DNA from: JAYYZW01 sp965217605
GTDB taxonomy: Bacteria > Pseudomonadota > Gammaproteobacteria > Ga0077536
Direction of reading: 5' to 3'
NCBI GenBank assembly: GCA_965217605.1
Contig: CBDCJB010000003.1
Coordinates: forward strand, 355,383-419,382
DNA: 64,000 bases
Part shown: positions 25,888 through 35,299 of the stretch, piece by piece
How positions within the stretch are numbered: position 1 is the first letter of the stretch
Layout: each line of letters begins with the position of its first letter
Made by a program: the position numbers and the translations under genes
The notes under the pieces: model-generated
Told to the model about the DNA's origin: nothing
Seen by the model: the letters and a program-made list of their open reading frames with translations, nothing else
The model's database searches: none

Positions 25888-26424
25888 ATGAAGCCGATAA
25901 CGAAAATTGCTTTACTCATTCTGTTCGTCGTATCCAACCACCTTTATGCGGCGTCATCGACTGAAATCGACATCAAAGTCGATGCGTCGCTTGAGAAATT
26001 CAAACAGGAAGTTTTGGGCGGCGAAGCGTTCGTCAACAAAGCCAAGGGTGTCCTGGTGTTTCCTGAAGTCGTCAAAGCGGGATTCGGAATCGGGGGCGAG
26101 TATGGCGAGGGCGCGCTTCGGGTTAACAACGAGACCGTGCAGTACTACAACACCGCATCCGCGTCCATCGGATTTCAGATCGGGGCGCAATTGAAAACCG
26201 TCATTCTCGTCTTCTTAACCGACGCAGCGCTATCGGAATTTCGTGACAGTGACGGTTGGGAGGAGGGTGTCGACGGTTCAGTCGCGCTGGTGGAACTCGG
26301 CGCGGGCAAAGACATCAACACGATAAACGTCGACGATCCGATCGTCGGGTTCATCATCGGTAGCAAAGGGTTGATGTATAACTTGACCTTGGAAGGATCG
26401 AAAATGTCGAAGATCAATCCGTAG
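25888..26424 (+). CDS. Exported YSC84-like lipid-binding protein
   Basis: The 178-residue protein has a signal peptide (about residues 1-21, ending LYAASS) and a YSC84/SYLF-like domain. Landmarks are FVNKAKGVLVFPEVVKAGFG, GIGGEYGEGALRV, SASIGFQIGAQLKTVILVF and IVGFIIGSKGLMYNL. Bacterial members are periplasmic or outer-membrane-associated lipid-binding proteins of unclear role. The TAG stop is provided by the first bases of a single-arm palindromic repeat. Confidence 0.85.
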   Translation: MKPITKIALLILFVVSNHLYAASSTEIDIKVDASLEKFKQEVLGGEAFVNKAKGVLVFPEVVKAGFGIGGEYGEGALRVNNETVQYYNTASASIGFQIGAQLKTVILVFLTDAALSEFRDSDGWEEGVDGSVALVELGAGKDINTINVDDPIVGFIIGSKGLMYNLTLEGSKMSKINP

Positions 26425-26451
26425 CCTGGATGAAGCGGAGCGTAATCCGGG
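26421..26451 (+). repeat. Single arm of the ATCCGGG-type palindrome
   Basis: One arm (GTAGCCTGGATGAAGCGG...AATCCGGG) overlaps the last codon and stop of the YSC84-like gene. The matching second arm is missing. Confidence 0.8.
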
Positions 26452-26455
26452 ACGC

Positions 26456-26839
26456 CTATTTTCGTTTTTTCCTCTTGCGAGCAGGCCCGCCATCCTTCTC
26501 GACGACCTCGATGGCTTTGTCGTAAGGCTCCGTGTCACCACTGGCAGCGGCTTCGAGCTCGATCTCGACGATACGCAGAATTTCACTCAGATAAGTCTCG
26601 CGCCATGCCGCGCGTTCGCCCGCGACGTCCGAAGTCGGGACGTAGGCTTCTATCTCACTGCGCGTGATCAGGCCTTTGGTTTCGAGCAGCCGCTCTATGG
26701 TGTCCAGCCGGTCGCGCGCCACCGCAACTTCGCCCGCCAGCCCCATGACCATCGACACCACCTTGTCGACGTTGGGATCGTCGAAAAAGTAAGGACGTTC
26801 GCCCTTGGCTTTACGCTTCAAGCTGTGAGTTGCGGCCAC
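26456..26839 (-). CDS. Hypothetical helical protein paired with a methyltransferase
   Basis: The 127-residue protein starts at a GTG, is mostly helical (VDKVVSMVMGLAGEVAVARD, then RLDTIERLLETKGLI), and ends in a very basic tail (RKRKKRK). I do not recognise a family. It starts ten bases after the upstream SAM methyltransferase gene, so the two are an operon. The arrangement suggests a small partner subunit of the methyltransferase, which is inference. Confidence 0.65.
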   Translation of the reverse strand: MAATHSLKRKAKGERPYFFDDPNVDKVVSMVMGLAGEVAVARDRLDTIERLLETKGLITRSEIEAYVPTSDVAGERAAWRETYLSEILRIVEIELEAAASGDTEPYDKAIEVVEKDGGPARKRKKRK

Positions 26840-26849
26840 GCGTAACGCC

Positions 26850-28031
26850 CTATTTGGCGTTACCGTAGATGAACCACAAGCCGCCTCCGCCGAAGTCGCC
26901 GCCCTGAAACACCTTGGAGCGTTTCGCCTCCGCCACCTGAAAGGCGCTCGGGATCATCTCTTCGAACTCCTTTTCCGGATCGAACCCACCCTTGCGTGAC
27001 AACGCTTTCAGATCGATCTCATGCGAGCGCGCCCAAAACGGTTCGTTATTGTTGCGCGTGTCCCAATCGAGCATAAACGCGTCGAAGGGATCCATGCCTT
27101 TGTAGGGCGGGGTTTCCGCGTGGATCATGATACCGCCCGGTTTTAGAAGGCGGTGGCTCTCCTTGACGATGTTGTGGATGGCCCGCTCTGAGGTCTCGTG
27201 TAGCAGGATGTGTGAAACGATGAGATCGAACTGACCGTCCTTGAAATCCGTCCGCTCGGCATTCTGCTGTGAAAAACGTATCGGTACGCCCATGTCTTCG
27301 GCGCGGGCGTGCGCGTAACGGAGCATTGGTGCCGCGGCATCGATGGCGTATACCTCCGCTTGCGGATAGGCCTCCGTATACGGCACCGTGCTATGACCGA
27401 CGGCACAGCCCATGTCGAGAATCCGCCGCGGCTCGAAGTCGGGGTGATGGGTTTGCAGCCACATCGCGACGCTGGCCCCCATGTCGTCGTTGTACGGTCC
27501 CATCTGGCCCATCGCATAAATGTGCACGCCGCGGTCATAGACCATACCCGGCGAGGCGTCTTCGGGTGCGAACTCACTGTGGTAACCGCCCGGCTGGCAA
27601 TGTATGTCGACCGCGTCGTGATAGCGCGGTGTTTTCAGATCGGGGTCGAGTTTGAGCGAGCCACCGGCGCCGTTGCCATGCTTGGCCTTGATGCCGTCGT
27701 TGAGGGCGTCGAGTTCGCGGGCGACCGGTATCTGGCACGACGACCACATCATTTCCTGGCTGGTCCTGAGCAGCGTGCTGAACATCCGGTAGTAGGGATC
27801 GCGGGTCATGGCGTCGCGTACTTCGAAACGATCTTTGGGGACGCGCTCGTGTTTGCGTTCGAAGGTCGGTTTAACGGTCCGTTCGTAACGCTCCCGATTG
27901 CCTCCGTGCACGTGCTCGACCAAGTATCGCTTATAGGACCGCACAAATTCCTGGCGCGCGAATTCGTCATGGGTAGTTTCGGGGAGCACGGCGTGCCGGG
28001 CCTGGGTCGTGGAATCTATCGTCGCTGCCAT
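26850..28031 (-). CDS. Class I SAM-dependent methyltransferase
   Basis: The start chosen is the ATG at 28031, preceded by GGAGA eight bases upstream; an earlier in-frame ATG at 28073 has no such site. The protein has an N-terminal helical region of about 190 residues followed by a Rossmann methyltransferase domain. Motif I is ILDMGCAVGHSTVPYTEAYP, the acidic motif II is VYAIDAAAPML, and motif IV is FDLIVSHILLHE. The substrate is unknown. The long helical N-terminus sets it apart from small UbiE-type enzymes. It is followed in operon by a 127-residue hypothetical protein. Confidence 0.85.
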   Translation of the reverse strand: MAATIDSTTQARHAVLPETTHDEFARQEFVRSYKRYLVEHVHGGNRERYERTVKPTFERKHERVPKDRFEVRDAMTRDPYYRMFSTLLRTSQEMMWSSCQIPVARELDALNDGIKAKHGNGAGGSLKLDPDLKTPRYHDAVDIHCQPGGYHSEFAPEDASPGMVYDRGVHIYAMGQMGPYNDDMGASVAMWLQTHHPDFEPRRILDMGCAVGHSTVPYTEAYPQAEVYAIDAAAPMLRYAHARAEDMGVPIRFSQQNAERTDFKDGQFDLIVSHILLHETSERAIHNIVKESHRLLKPGGIMIHAETPPYKGMDPFDAFMLDWDTRNNNEPFWARSHEIDLKALSRKGGFDPEKEFEEMIPSAFQVAEAKRSKVFQGGDFGGGGLWFIYGNAK

Positions 28032-28252
28032 CGATTGGTCTCCTGCCTGAATCGGGGGTCGCCCGACCGTCAATTTACAGATTTTCGATAAGCTGCGAAA
28101 GTGAAAGAAACGAGGGCCCGTAGTCGTTAAGCCTGACCCCCTTTACTGGTAACATACGGGCCACGGCCCGGCGCCTGCCAATGGATCAACCCGTCGCGCG
28201 GCGACCGGCGCGGGTCGCACGGAGTGACAGCGATCGACTCGTGGGGCTCTAC

Positions 28253-28702
28253 ATGAAATTGCCGAAGCTTACCCAAATCCACTTATGCTTCCCGCTTTTG
28301 ATGGCGGTTGCCGCGATGCCGCTCTCCGGGGCCGCCGAGAGCACCGATTCAGGCGATCGTGATGACCGCGGCGACGCCCGGCGCGCAGACGAGGGGGGTA
28401 TCCGTCCCTACGACCGATCCCGCGATCCCGGCAAGAACCGCGGCCGCAGCTTCAGCTACAAGGAACTCTACGGGGATCGCGCCAAGGCCCAAACCGAACG
28501 CCGCAACCGCGAGCAGGCTCAGGAACAGCCCAAAAAGGCCGTCAAGTACAAGCGCCGATCCGAGTTCAAGTACCAAGGAGACAAGACGCGCGACGACCAT
28601 ATTTCTCACCGCAGTTATCGCGGTCGCGGCTCGCCGTATGGCAGCGGCCGTGACAAACGAGGCTTTGGAGGTGGAGCAAAGGATAAGCGCCGCGCCCGCT
28701 GA
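28253..28702 (+). CDS. Small exported, Arg/Asp/Gly-rich low-complexity protein
   Basis: The ATG at 28253 is preferred because it opens a signal peptide (MKLPKLTQIHLCFPLLMAVA, then AMPLSGAAES). An upstream ATG at 28181 adds 24 unrelated residues. The mature part is hydrophilic and probably disordered. It is rich in R, D, G and K, has a YKELYGDRAKAQTERRNREQ segment, and ends GFGGGAKDKRRAR. No enzyme motif is visible. It may bind nucleic acid or polysaccharide outside the inner membrane, but this is a guess. Confidence 0.55.
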   Translation: MKLPKLTQIHLCFPLLMAVAAMPLSGAAESTDSGDRDDRGDARRADEGGIRPYDRSRDPGKNRGRSFSYKELYGDRAKAQTERRNREQAQEQPKKAVKYKRRSEFKYQGDKTRDDHISHRSYRGRGSPYGSGRDKRGFGGGAKDKRRAR

Positions 28703-28802
28703 GTCCGCCCGCGTCGGCTCACCCGCTGAGTCGATCGCCTGCGCCCGAACTCGGCCTCCCGCGTATACTCGGGAGGAACTCTAAAGACGAACCCACGGAA
28801 CA

Positions 28803-30851
28803 ATGAGCTATAGACTCGGCGTCGATGTCGGCGGCACGTTCACCGATGTCCTGCTGGTCAACGAGGACACGGGCGCAATCTTCACCGCCAAAGTGCCGTC
28901 TACGCCCGCCGACGCGTCACTGGGCGTGCTCGACGGCATCGAGCGCGTGTGCACGAATGCCGGCGTGCCGCCGACGGACATCACCCACGTGATGCACGGC
29001 ACCACGGTGGCCACCAACACGGTACTGACGGGTACGGGTGCACGGGTTGGACTGGTGACCACGAAGGGCTACCGGCAGGTCCTTCAGATCGCGCGTTCCT
29101 TCGTCCCTGGCGGCCTGGGCGGCTGGGTGATCTACAACAAGTCCGAGCCGATGGCGCCGTTGGAGTTGACCATTGAAGCCGACGAACGCATCGGAGCCGA
29201 CGGCGCCGTCGTGCAAGCACTCGACGAGGCGGCGTTGCGCAACGACTTAATGCGGCTCGGTGATGCCGGTATCGAAGCCCTGACGGTAAGCCTCATCAAC
29301 TCGTTTACGAACGGGAGTCACGAACAGCGCGTCGGTGACATCGCACGGGAAGTCCTGCCGCAGATCCCCGTGTCACTGTCCTGTGAAGTGATTCCCGAGA
29401 TGCAGGAGTACGAGCGCGCGGTCACAACGGTCGCGAACTCCTACGTACGTCCCAAAGTCGCGACCTATATCAATAAACTGGAACGCGATCTGAACGAACG
29501 CACGGACGCGGTCAAGTTGAATATTTTGCGCTCCGATGGCGGATTGGCCTCGGTCGAGCTGGCGGCGAATTATCCGGTCAATATGTTGATGAGCGGGCCC
29601 GCCGGCGGTGTCGCGGGCGCCGTATGGGTCGCTCGTAACGCGGGCTTTGAAAACCTGTTGACGCTCGACATGGGGGGCACATCGACCGATGTCGCGTTGG
29701 TCCAGGATGGCGAAGCGCAGCTGCGTCGCGAAACGACGGTCGGCGACGTCACGGTGCGCGCGTCGTCGATCGATGTCAGAACCGTCGGCGCGGGCGGCGG
29801 ATCGATCGCCCATGTCCCGGAGATCACCCGCGCTCTGCGCGTCGGTCCGCAGAGCGCCGGCGCGGATCCGGGACCGGCCGCATATAACAAGGGCGGCGCG
29901 GAGCCGACCGTGACCGATGCGAATCTGGTGTTGGGATACCTGCCACCGGACGCGAAGCTCGGCGGCGAGATGATCATCGATGTCGAGAGCGCCCGGTCGG
30001 CGGTAGCGGCGATCGCCAAGGCCATGGGTTTATCGCTCGAACGCGCGGCCGAGGGTATCTACGACATCGTCAACGAAAACATGTTCGGCGCGTTGCGCCT
30101 GGTGTCCGTCGAGCAGGGTTACGATCCCCGCGAGTTTGCCTTGATCGCGTTTGGCGGCGCGGGTCCGCTGCACGCCAATGCATTGGGCCGGTTGATGGGT
30201 TCGTGGCCCGTGATCATCCCGCCGGGGCCGGGCGTGTTGTGTGCTTACGGCGATGCCACGACGCGGTTACGCGACGAAGCCTCACGTACGTTCATACGCC
30301 GCTTCTCCGAGACCAGTGCTGTCGAAATCAAGGGCGCGCTCGATGAGCTGGCCGAGGCCGCCGCCCGCGCATTAACCGCCGAAGGCGTCGCGGCGGCCGA
30401 GCAACACGTCAGCTATCAGATCGATCTGCGCTACCACGGGCAGGGCTTGTTGTTGACCGTCAACCTCGAGTTGGACGATATCGCACAGAGTTTGGATATC
30501 CTGGGCGCGCGCTTCGACGCAATGCACGAGCAGCTTTTCACGTTCGTCCTGCCCGCTGAGAAAGAGGTCGTGAATCTGCGCGCAGTGGCGCTCGGTCGGG
30601 CGGCCGACGTCACCGCGCAAAACGTCGCTGAAGGTGGTGGACTGGACGCTGCCGAATACGCCCGGCATCCCGTATTCATCGCCGGTGAGACCCACGAGGC
30701 CCACGTGTTCGACCGCGGCAAGCTCGGTAGTGGTATGCATGTGCCCGGGCCCGCCATCGTCACGGAAATGGATTCGACCACCTTGATCCTTCCGGAGCAT
30801 ACCGGCGCCGTCGATCGTTTCGGTAATATTCTGATCACACCGGCCGCTTAA
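28803..30851 (+). CDS. Hydantoinase/oxoprolinase family protein, HyuA-type subunit
   Basis: The 682-residue protein has the ASKHA-type ATPase landmarks of HyuA and 5-oxoprolinase. These are LGVDVGGTFTDVLLV, MHGTTVATNTVLTGTGARVG, MSGPAGGVAGAVWVARNAG and LTLDMGGTSTDVALVQDG. With the HyuB-type gene 12 bases downstream it should form an ATP-dependent hydrolase of hydantoins, oxoproline or related lactams. Acetone-carboxylase-like activity in the same superfamily cannot be excluded. It is the first gene of a five-gene run to 36178. Confidence 0.93.
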   Translation: MSYRLGVDVGGTFTDVLLVNEDTGAIFTAKVPSTPADASLGVLDGIERVCTNAGVPPTDITHVMHGTTVATNTVLTGTGARVGLVTTKGYRQVLQIARSFVPGGLGGWVIYNKSEPMAPLELTIEADERIGADGAVVQALDEAALRNDLMRLGDAGIEALTVSLINSFTNGSHEQRVGDIAREVLPQIPVSLSCEVIPEMQEYERAVTTVANSYVRPKVATYINKLERDLNERTDAVKLNILRSDGGLASVELAANYPVNMLMSGPAGGVAGAVWVARNAGFENLLTLDMGGTSTDVALVQDGEAQLRRETTVGDVTVRASSIDVRTVGAGGGSIAHVPEITRALRVGPQSAGADPGPAAYNKGGAEPTVTDANLVLGYLPPDAKLGGEMIIDVESARSAVAAIAKAMGLSLERAAEGIYDIVNENMFGALRLVSVEQGYDPREFALIAFGGAGPLHANALGRLMGSWPVIIPPGPGVLCAYGDATTRLRDEASRTFIRRFSETSAVEIKGALDELAEAAARALTAEGVAAAEQHVSYQIDLRYHGQGLLLTVNLELDDIAQSLDILGARFDAMHEQLFTFVLPAEKEVVNLRAVALGRAADVTAQNVAEGGGLDAAEYARHPVFIAGETHEAHVFDRGKLGSGMHVPGPAIVTEMDSTTLILPEHTGAVDRFGNILITPAA

Positions 30852-30863
30852 TAGAGAAGAACC

Positions 30864-32738
30864 ATGACTACTCGATTGATTGAATCCAACGATGTGCCGT
30901 TACAGCACGTTGAAGTCGACCCGGTGACACTCGACATAATCGAGAACGCATTGCGTAACACGCGCTACGAGATGGACGCCGTGTTGTTTCGTACCGCCAT
31001 GTCGCCCGGTATACGCGAACAGCACGATGAGTTTCCGATGATCGCGACGCGCGACGGCAAGATGGTCGTCGGGCAGTTTGGTTCGTTCATCCACGGGTTC
31101 AACCGCGCTTACGACGGCACGATGGAAGACGGCGATATCATTTTGACGACTGATCCGTACTCGTGTAACGGGGCGATCAGCCATGCCAACGACTGGTTGG
31201 TGTTGATGCCGATCTACAAGGACGGCCGTCTGATCGCCTATGTCGCCATGTTTGGACACATGACGGACATCGGCGGCAAGGTCCCGGGCAGCCTGCCGAC
31301 CGACGCACGCCAGATCTACGAGGAAGGGATCATCGTTCCGCCCGTCAAGGTCTACAAGAAAGGCGAACTGCAGGACGATCTACTCAAAGTCATCCTGCAC
31401 AACTGCCGTTTGAAGCATTGGAACGAAAGTGATTTCAACGCCATCATCGCCGCGTGCCGCCTGGCGGCCAAGCGCTGCGTCGAATTGGCCGAGCGCTTCG
31501 GTGACGACGTGTTTTATTCGGCGATGGATGAACTCCTCGAACGCAACCGGCGCGCGATGGCGCATCTGATCGCCAATACGATCCCCGAAGAGAAACGCTA
31601 TTTCGAGGATTACGTCTGTGACGACGGTATGGGCATGGGGCCGTACAAGCTGGCGTGCACGATGTGGCGCGAAGGCGATAAGGTCATATTCGATTTCGAG
31701 GGCACGGATCCGCAATCGATCAGCTCGATCAACTTCTATCTCAACGAAGAGATGTTCAAGATGTTCTGCGGCGTATTCATGATCATGGTGTTCGACCCGC
31801 AGATCATGTTCAACGACGGATTCTACGATCTGTTGGAGGTGCGAATCCCTGAAGGCACCTTGCTCAAACCCCGTCACCCGGCTGCACTGTCATGCCGCAC
31901 CCATGCGTTGGGCCGCGTATTCGACATCATCAGCGGCTTGTTCGGGCAGGGCGCGCCCGACTTCATGTGCGCGGCCGGTTTCTCCGACAGTCCGCACTTC
32001 ATGTATTCCGGTTGGGACCGCAACGGCGAGTGGTACCAGTTGTATCAGATCGGCTTCGGCGGCATTCCGGGCCGCCCCATGGGCGACGGTCCCGACGGCC
32101 ATTCGCTGTGGCCGAGCTTCACCAATGTGCCGAACGAGTTTCTGGAAAGTTACTTTCCTCTTCGAATCGATATTTACGAAACGATCGCCGATACCGGTGG
32201 TCCGGGGCTGCACCGCGGCGGCAACGCGGTGCGCATCGGTTACCGTTTCCTGGAGCCCGGTGAAATTTCCGTGCACGACGATCGGTGGTTGACCTACCCA
32301 TGGGGCGTGAATGGCGGTCTGCCCGGCGCGCGCAGCCGTAAGCTGCTCAAACGCACCGATGGAACCGAAGCGTTGATCCCGTCGAAATGCGATCGAATCG
32401 TGGTCAAAGAAAACGACCTGCTCCTCTTCGAGACCTGGGGCGGTGGCGGTTGCGGCGATCCGCTGAAACGCGATCCCGAGCGGGTGGTGCTCGACGTGCG
32501 GCGCGGACTGGTCACCGCCGAAGGTGCGCGACGCTACGGCGTCGTGATCGACGACCGGGGTGACCTCGCCGCGGACGCAACCGGCACCCTGCGCGCCGAC
32601 ATGGCCGCTCAGCGCGGTGAGCCGCCCTTGTTCGACAAGGGCGGGGAGATTGCGGAACTCAAGGCGCGTTGCAAAGCCGAAACCGGATTCGAGCCGCCGC
32701 GGGCGCCCGTATTCACGGTTGGCGCCGGTCGCGCCTGA
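30864..32738 (+). CDS. Hydantoinase/oxoprolinase family protein, HyuB-type subunit
   Basis: The 624-residue protein matches the HyuB family. The N-terminal region reads VDPVTLDIIENALRNTRYEM, then MSPGIREQHDEFPMI, and DGDIILTTDPYSCNGAISHAND contains metal-ligand-like Asp and His. Near the C-terminus lies the usual LLLFETWGGGGCGDPLKRDP segment. It pairs with the HyuA-type subunit just upstream in an ATP-dependent amide-hydrolysing complex in the cytosol. Substrate specificity is unknown. Confidence 0.93.
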   Translation: MTTRLIESNDVPLQHVEVDPVTLDIIENALRNTRYEMDAVLFRTAMSPGIREQHDEFPMIATRDGKMVVGQFGSFIHGFNRAYDGTMEDGDIILTTDPYSCNGAISHANDWLVLMPIYKDGRLIAYVAMFGHMTDIGGKVPGSLPTDARQIYEEGIIVPPVKVYKKGELQDDLLKVILHNCRLKHWNESDFNAIIAACRLAAKRCVELAERFGDDVFYSAMDELLERNRRAMAHLIANTIPEEKRYFEDYVCDDGMGMGPYKLACTMWREGDKVIFDFEGTDPQSISSINFYLNEEMFKMFCGVFMIMVFDPQIMFNDGFYDLLEVRIPEGTLLKPRHPAALSCRTHALGRVFDIISGLFGQGAPDFMCAAGFSDSPHFMYSGWDRNGEWYQLYQIGFGGIPGRPMGDGPDGHSLWPSFTNVPNEFLESYFPLRIDIYETIADTGGPGLHRGGNAVRIGYRFLEPGEISVHDDRWLTYPWGVNGGLPGARSRKLLKRTDGTEALIPSKCDRIVVKENDLLLFETWGGGGCGDPLKRDPERVVLDVRRGLVTAEGARRYGVVIDDRGDLAADATGTLRADMAAQRGEPPLFDKGGEIAELKARCKAETGFEPPRAPVFTVGAGRA

Positions 32739-32760
32739 ATACGCGATTGTGCAGTTGATG

Positions 32761-32788
32761 GTTCGCCAGCAAGCTGGCGAATAGGCCC
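32761..32788 (+). repeat. Single REP-type unit
   Basis: GTTCGCCAGCAAGCTGGCGA is a diverged unit of the GTAGGAGC...GGCGAA repeat. It lies in the 93-base gap between the HyuB-type gene and the FAD oxidase gene. Confidence 0.55.
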
Positions 32789-32831
32789 CGCCGCTGCGCA
32801 TAATGAAGCCACACGACGGGAGCAGAAAATA

Positions 32832-34430
32832 ATGAGTTCGCCCCAACCTGCACGGCCGCAGAGTGACGTGATCGAAAAGCTCGTCGCTATCGTCGGCGCC
32901 GATCATTGCCTGACCTCCGACGCAGACCGGCGTTTTTATTCGACCGACCTGAGTTATATCCCCGACGCGATCGCGGAGATCGTAGTCCAGCCGGGGAACG
33001 CCGAGGAGTTGGCTGCCTGCGTCGCCTGTGCCACGGCGGCCGGCATGGCGGTCGTGCCGCGTGGTGGCGGCATGTCGTATACGCGCGGCTATCAACCCGA
33101 GCGCGGCGATTCGATGCTCGTCGATATGCGCCGGATGAACCGCATCATCGAGATCAACGCCGACGATATGTACGTCACGGTCGAAACGGGCTGTACGTGG
33201 AAGGAACTCTACGAGGCCTTGGGCGAGAAGGGTGTCCGCACGCCGTATTTCGGACCCTTGTCTGGCATGTACGCGACCATCGGCGGCGCCATATCGCAAA
33301 ACAGCTTGTTCCTGGGTTCCGGTATCTACAACACGGTTGCAGAGAGCGTCCTTGGTCTCAAAATCGCGCTGGCCGACGGCAGCTTGTTGCAGACGGGATC
33401 GGCTGCGCATGTCAACGGCCAACCGTTCTGGCGGCATTTCGGCCCCGATCTAACCGGAATATTCACGGCCGATACCGGTGCATTCGGAATCAAGGCCGAG
33501 GCCACGCTGCGCCTGATCGAGGCGCCCGAGGTTACGCTCTTCATGTCGTTCGGCTTCGATACGATCGAGGCGATGATCGACACGCAGACGGTGCTCGCGC
33601 GCAAGCGCCTGTGCGCCGAGTGCTACGGCTTCGATCCCTATTACAACGCGAGTTTCGAGAACCAGGGTTTTACCTTCGGCGAAGGGTTGGCGGTGCTACG
33701 CGACGTGGCGACCAGCGAAGGCGGCATCAAGGGCCTGTGGACGTCGTTCAAGGTGGCCGCCGCCGGCAAGACCTTTCTGCGCAAGGTGAACTACTCCTTG
33801 CACATGACCTTTGACAGCTATGACAAAGACGTGGCCCACAAGGCACTCGAAGTCGCGCGGCAGATCTGTCTCGACAAGGGCGGGCACGAGATCGACAACA
33901 CGCTGCCGACGGTCTTCAGGGCCCACCCCTTCGGCGGCGTGCGCACGGTGCTGCTCGGTGCCGAAGGAGAAGCGTGGTTGCCGGTGCACGGTTTCATGCC
34001 GTTATCGAAGGCGGTTGAAGTCGGAACGGCCACCGAAGCGTTTTTCGCCGAGCATCGCGAGACGATGGAGAAATACGACATCAAGAGCTCCTATCTCACG
34101 TGTTTCGCGGGCACCGAATTCGTCATCGAACCGAGCGTTTACTGGCACGACGAACTCGACGAGTTCCGCTTGAGTCTGATCGAAGAGGAGTTCGCGGAAA
34201 AATGGAAGACGATCCCGGCCGATGAAGAGAAGCGCGCGGTCGCGCTCGGCTTACGCGAAGGTTTGCGTGACCTCTACGACCGTCACGGTTGCTGTCATCT
34301 ACAATTGGGTAAGTACTACCCGTATCAGGAGATGATGAACAACGAAGCGCTCAAGAAGCTCTTGCACGGCGTCAAGGACGTGCTCGATCCCGAACGCCAG
34401 ATCAATCCGGGTTCACTCGGTCTGCGCTGA
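32832..34430 (+). CDS. FAD-linked oxidase (PCMH-type FAD-binding domain)
   Basis: The 532-residue protein has the PCMH FAD-binding region. AIAEIVVQPGNAEELAACV leads to VVPRGGGMSYTRGY, then PYFGPLSGMYATIGGAISQN. A C-terminal FAD-linked oxidase domain ends DPERQINPGSLGLR, as in glycolate/lactate and vanillyl-alcohol-oxidase-like enzymes. It should oxidise a hydroxyacid or phenolic alcohol. It lies after the HyuAB-like pair and before an alpha/beta hydrolase gene, with six bases between stop and next start. The same pathway is likely. Confidence 0.88.
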   Translation: MSSPQPARPQSDVIEKLVAIVGADHCLTSDADRRFYSTDLSYIPDAIAEIVVQPGNAEELAACVACATAAGMAVVPRGGGMSYTRGYQPERGDSMLVDMRRMNRIIEINADDMYVTVETGCTWKELYEALGEKGVRTPYFGPLSGMYATIGGAISQNSLFLGSGIYNTVAESVLGLKIALADGSLLQTGSAAHVNGQPFWRHFGPDLTGIFTADTGAFGIKAEATLRLIEAPEVTLFMSFGFDTIEAMIDTQTVLARKRLCAECYGFDPYYNASFENQGFTFGEGLAVLRDVATSEGGIKGLWTSFKVAAAGKTFLRKVNYSLHMTFDSYDKDVAHKALEVARQICLDKGGHEIDNTLPTVFRAHPFGGVRTVLLGAEGEAWLPVHGFMPLSKAVEVGTATEAFFAEHRETMEKYDIKSSYLTCFAGTEFVIEPSVYWHDELDEFRLSLIEEEFAEKWKTIPADEEKRAVALGLREGLRDLYDRHGCCHLQLGKYYPYQEMMNNEALKKLLHGVKDVLDPERQINPGSLGLR

Positions 34431-34436
34431 GCACAC

Positions 34437-35228
34437 GTGACCGTTAACATTCGCAAGGCCTATGCCGACACGAGCGCCGGCCAGATCCACCTGCGTCATT
34501 GCGGCAGCGGCGGCACGCCCATCGTAATGCTGCAGCAGACCGCGAGCTCATCACAGATGTATACGCGTTTAATGGAGGCGCTGGGCGGTGATCTGTGGTG
34601 CATCGCGTTTGATACGCCGGGTTTCGGCGGATCATTCGATCCTCCAGGGCAGCCGTCGATCGAGGATTACGCGGCATGGATAGGCGAGGCCATCGCCACG
34701 ATCGGCCTGTCCGCGTTTCATGTGTTCGGTCACCACACGGGCGCTTGTATCGGCGTTGAGATAGCAGCCGCGGAACCACAACACGTTGCGTCCTTAATGA
34801 TGTGTGGTCCGGCGCCGCTGACTGCGGAAGAGCGCCAGGAATTCAGCCAGCACTTCGGCGATCCGATCGCGCCCACGGCCGACGGCGCCTACCTGCAGGA
34901 AACCTGGGACTATCTGCAAAGTCTCGGCGCGGATCGGGATCTCGATCTCCATCATCGCGAAATGGTCGATACGCTGCGTGCCTGGCGCGGACGTTCGACG
35001 GCCTATAGCGCCGTATGGGAGCAGGATTGGACGGCTACCTTTGAGCGCGTGACTTGTCCGGTCCTATTGCTATGCGCCGAGGACGACGTGCTGTATCCGT
35101 ATTTCGCACGCGCGCAAGCGCTGCGCCCCGACGCCAAAGCAGCGACGATTGCCGGCGCGAATTTCGAGCCGGATCTGGACGCCGACACCGTTGCGCTTGC
35201 AATTCGTGATTTTCTTGCCGGAAAGTAA
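34437..35228 (+). CDS. Alpha/beta hydrolase-fold protein with substituted nucleophile
   Basis: The 263-residue protein has the fold of the MhpC-like hydrolases, with MLQQTASSSQMYTRLMEAL, FDTPGFGGSFDPPG, and LLCAEDDVLYP carrying the acid. The nucleophile elbow reads G-H-H-T-G (98-102), so histidine stands where serine is expected. Asparagine 242 (GANFEPD) stands at the usual catalytic histidine. Related 'GxHTGA' proteins exist and their chemistry is not clear to me. The start is GTG, six bases after the FAD oxidase stop, so the genes are co-expressed. Confidence 0.82.
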   Translation: MTVNIRKAYADTSAGQIHLRHCGSGGTPIVMLQQTASSSQMYTRLMEALGGDLWCIAFDTPGFGGSFDPPGQPSIEDYAAWIGEAIATIGLSAFHVFGHHTGACIGVEIAAAEPQHVASLMMCGPAPLTAEERQEFSQHFGDPIAPTADGAYLQETWDYLQSLGADRDLDLHHREMVDTLRAWRGRSTAYSAVWEQDWTATFERVTCPVLLLCAEDDVLYPYFARAQALRPDAKAATIAGANFEPDLDADTVALAIRDFLAGK

Positions 35229-35235
35229 TAACGAA

Positions 35236-35299
35236 TGCAGGCTGGCTAGATAAAGAAGGTAATCACGGGTGCAGGTTGGTTAGATAAAGAAGGGGAATA
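35236..35299 (+). repeat. 34-bp tandem duplication containing two ribosome-binding sites
   Basis: Two units (35236-35269 and 35270-35299) share TGCAGGyTGGyTAGATAAAG followed by AAGG. The second AAGAAGGGG lies 8 bases before the dehydrogenase ATG and is its ribosome-binding site. Each unit also contains a minimal reading frame (ATG/GTG-CAG-GyT-GGy-TAG). Confidence 0.85.

Noticed and set aside
23162..26451. Spaced palindromes considered as a CRISPR array
   Set aside because: There are only three occurrences, far apart with genes between and no regular spacers; they are dispersed extragenic palindromes.
31890..33437. 515-codon minus-strand frame opposite the HyuB-type and FAD oxidase genes
   Set aside because: It spans two real genes and their gap with composition typical of an antisense shadow.
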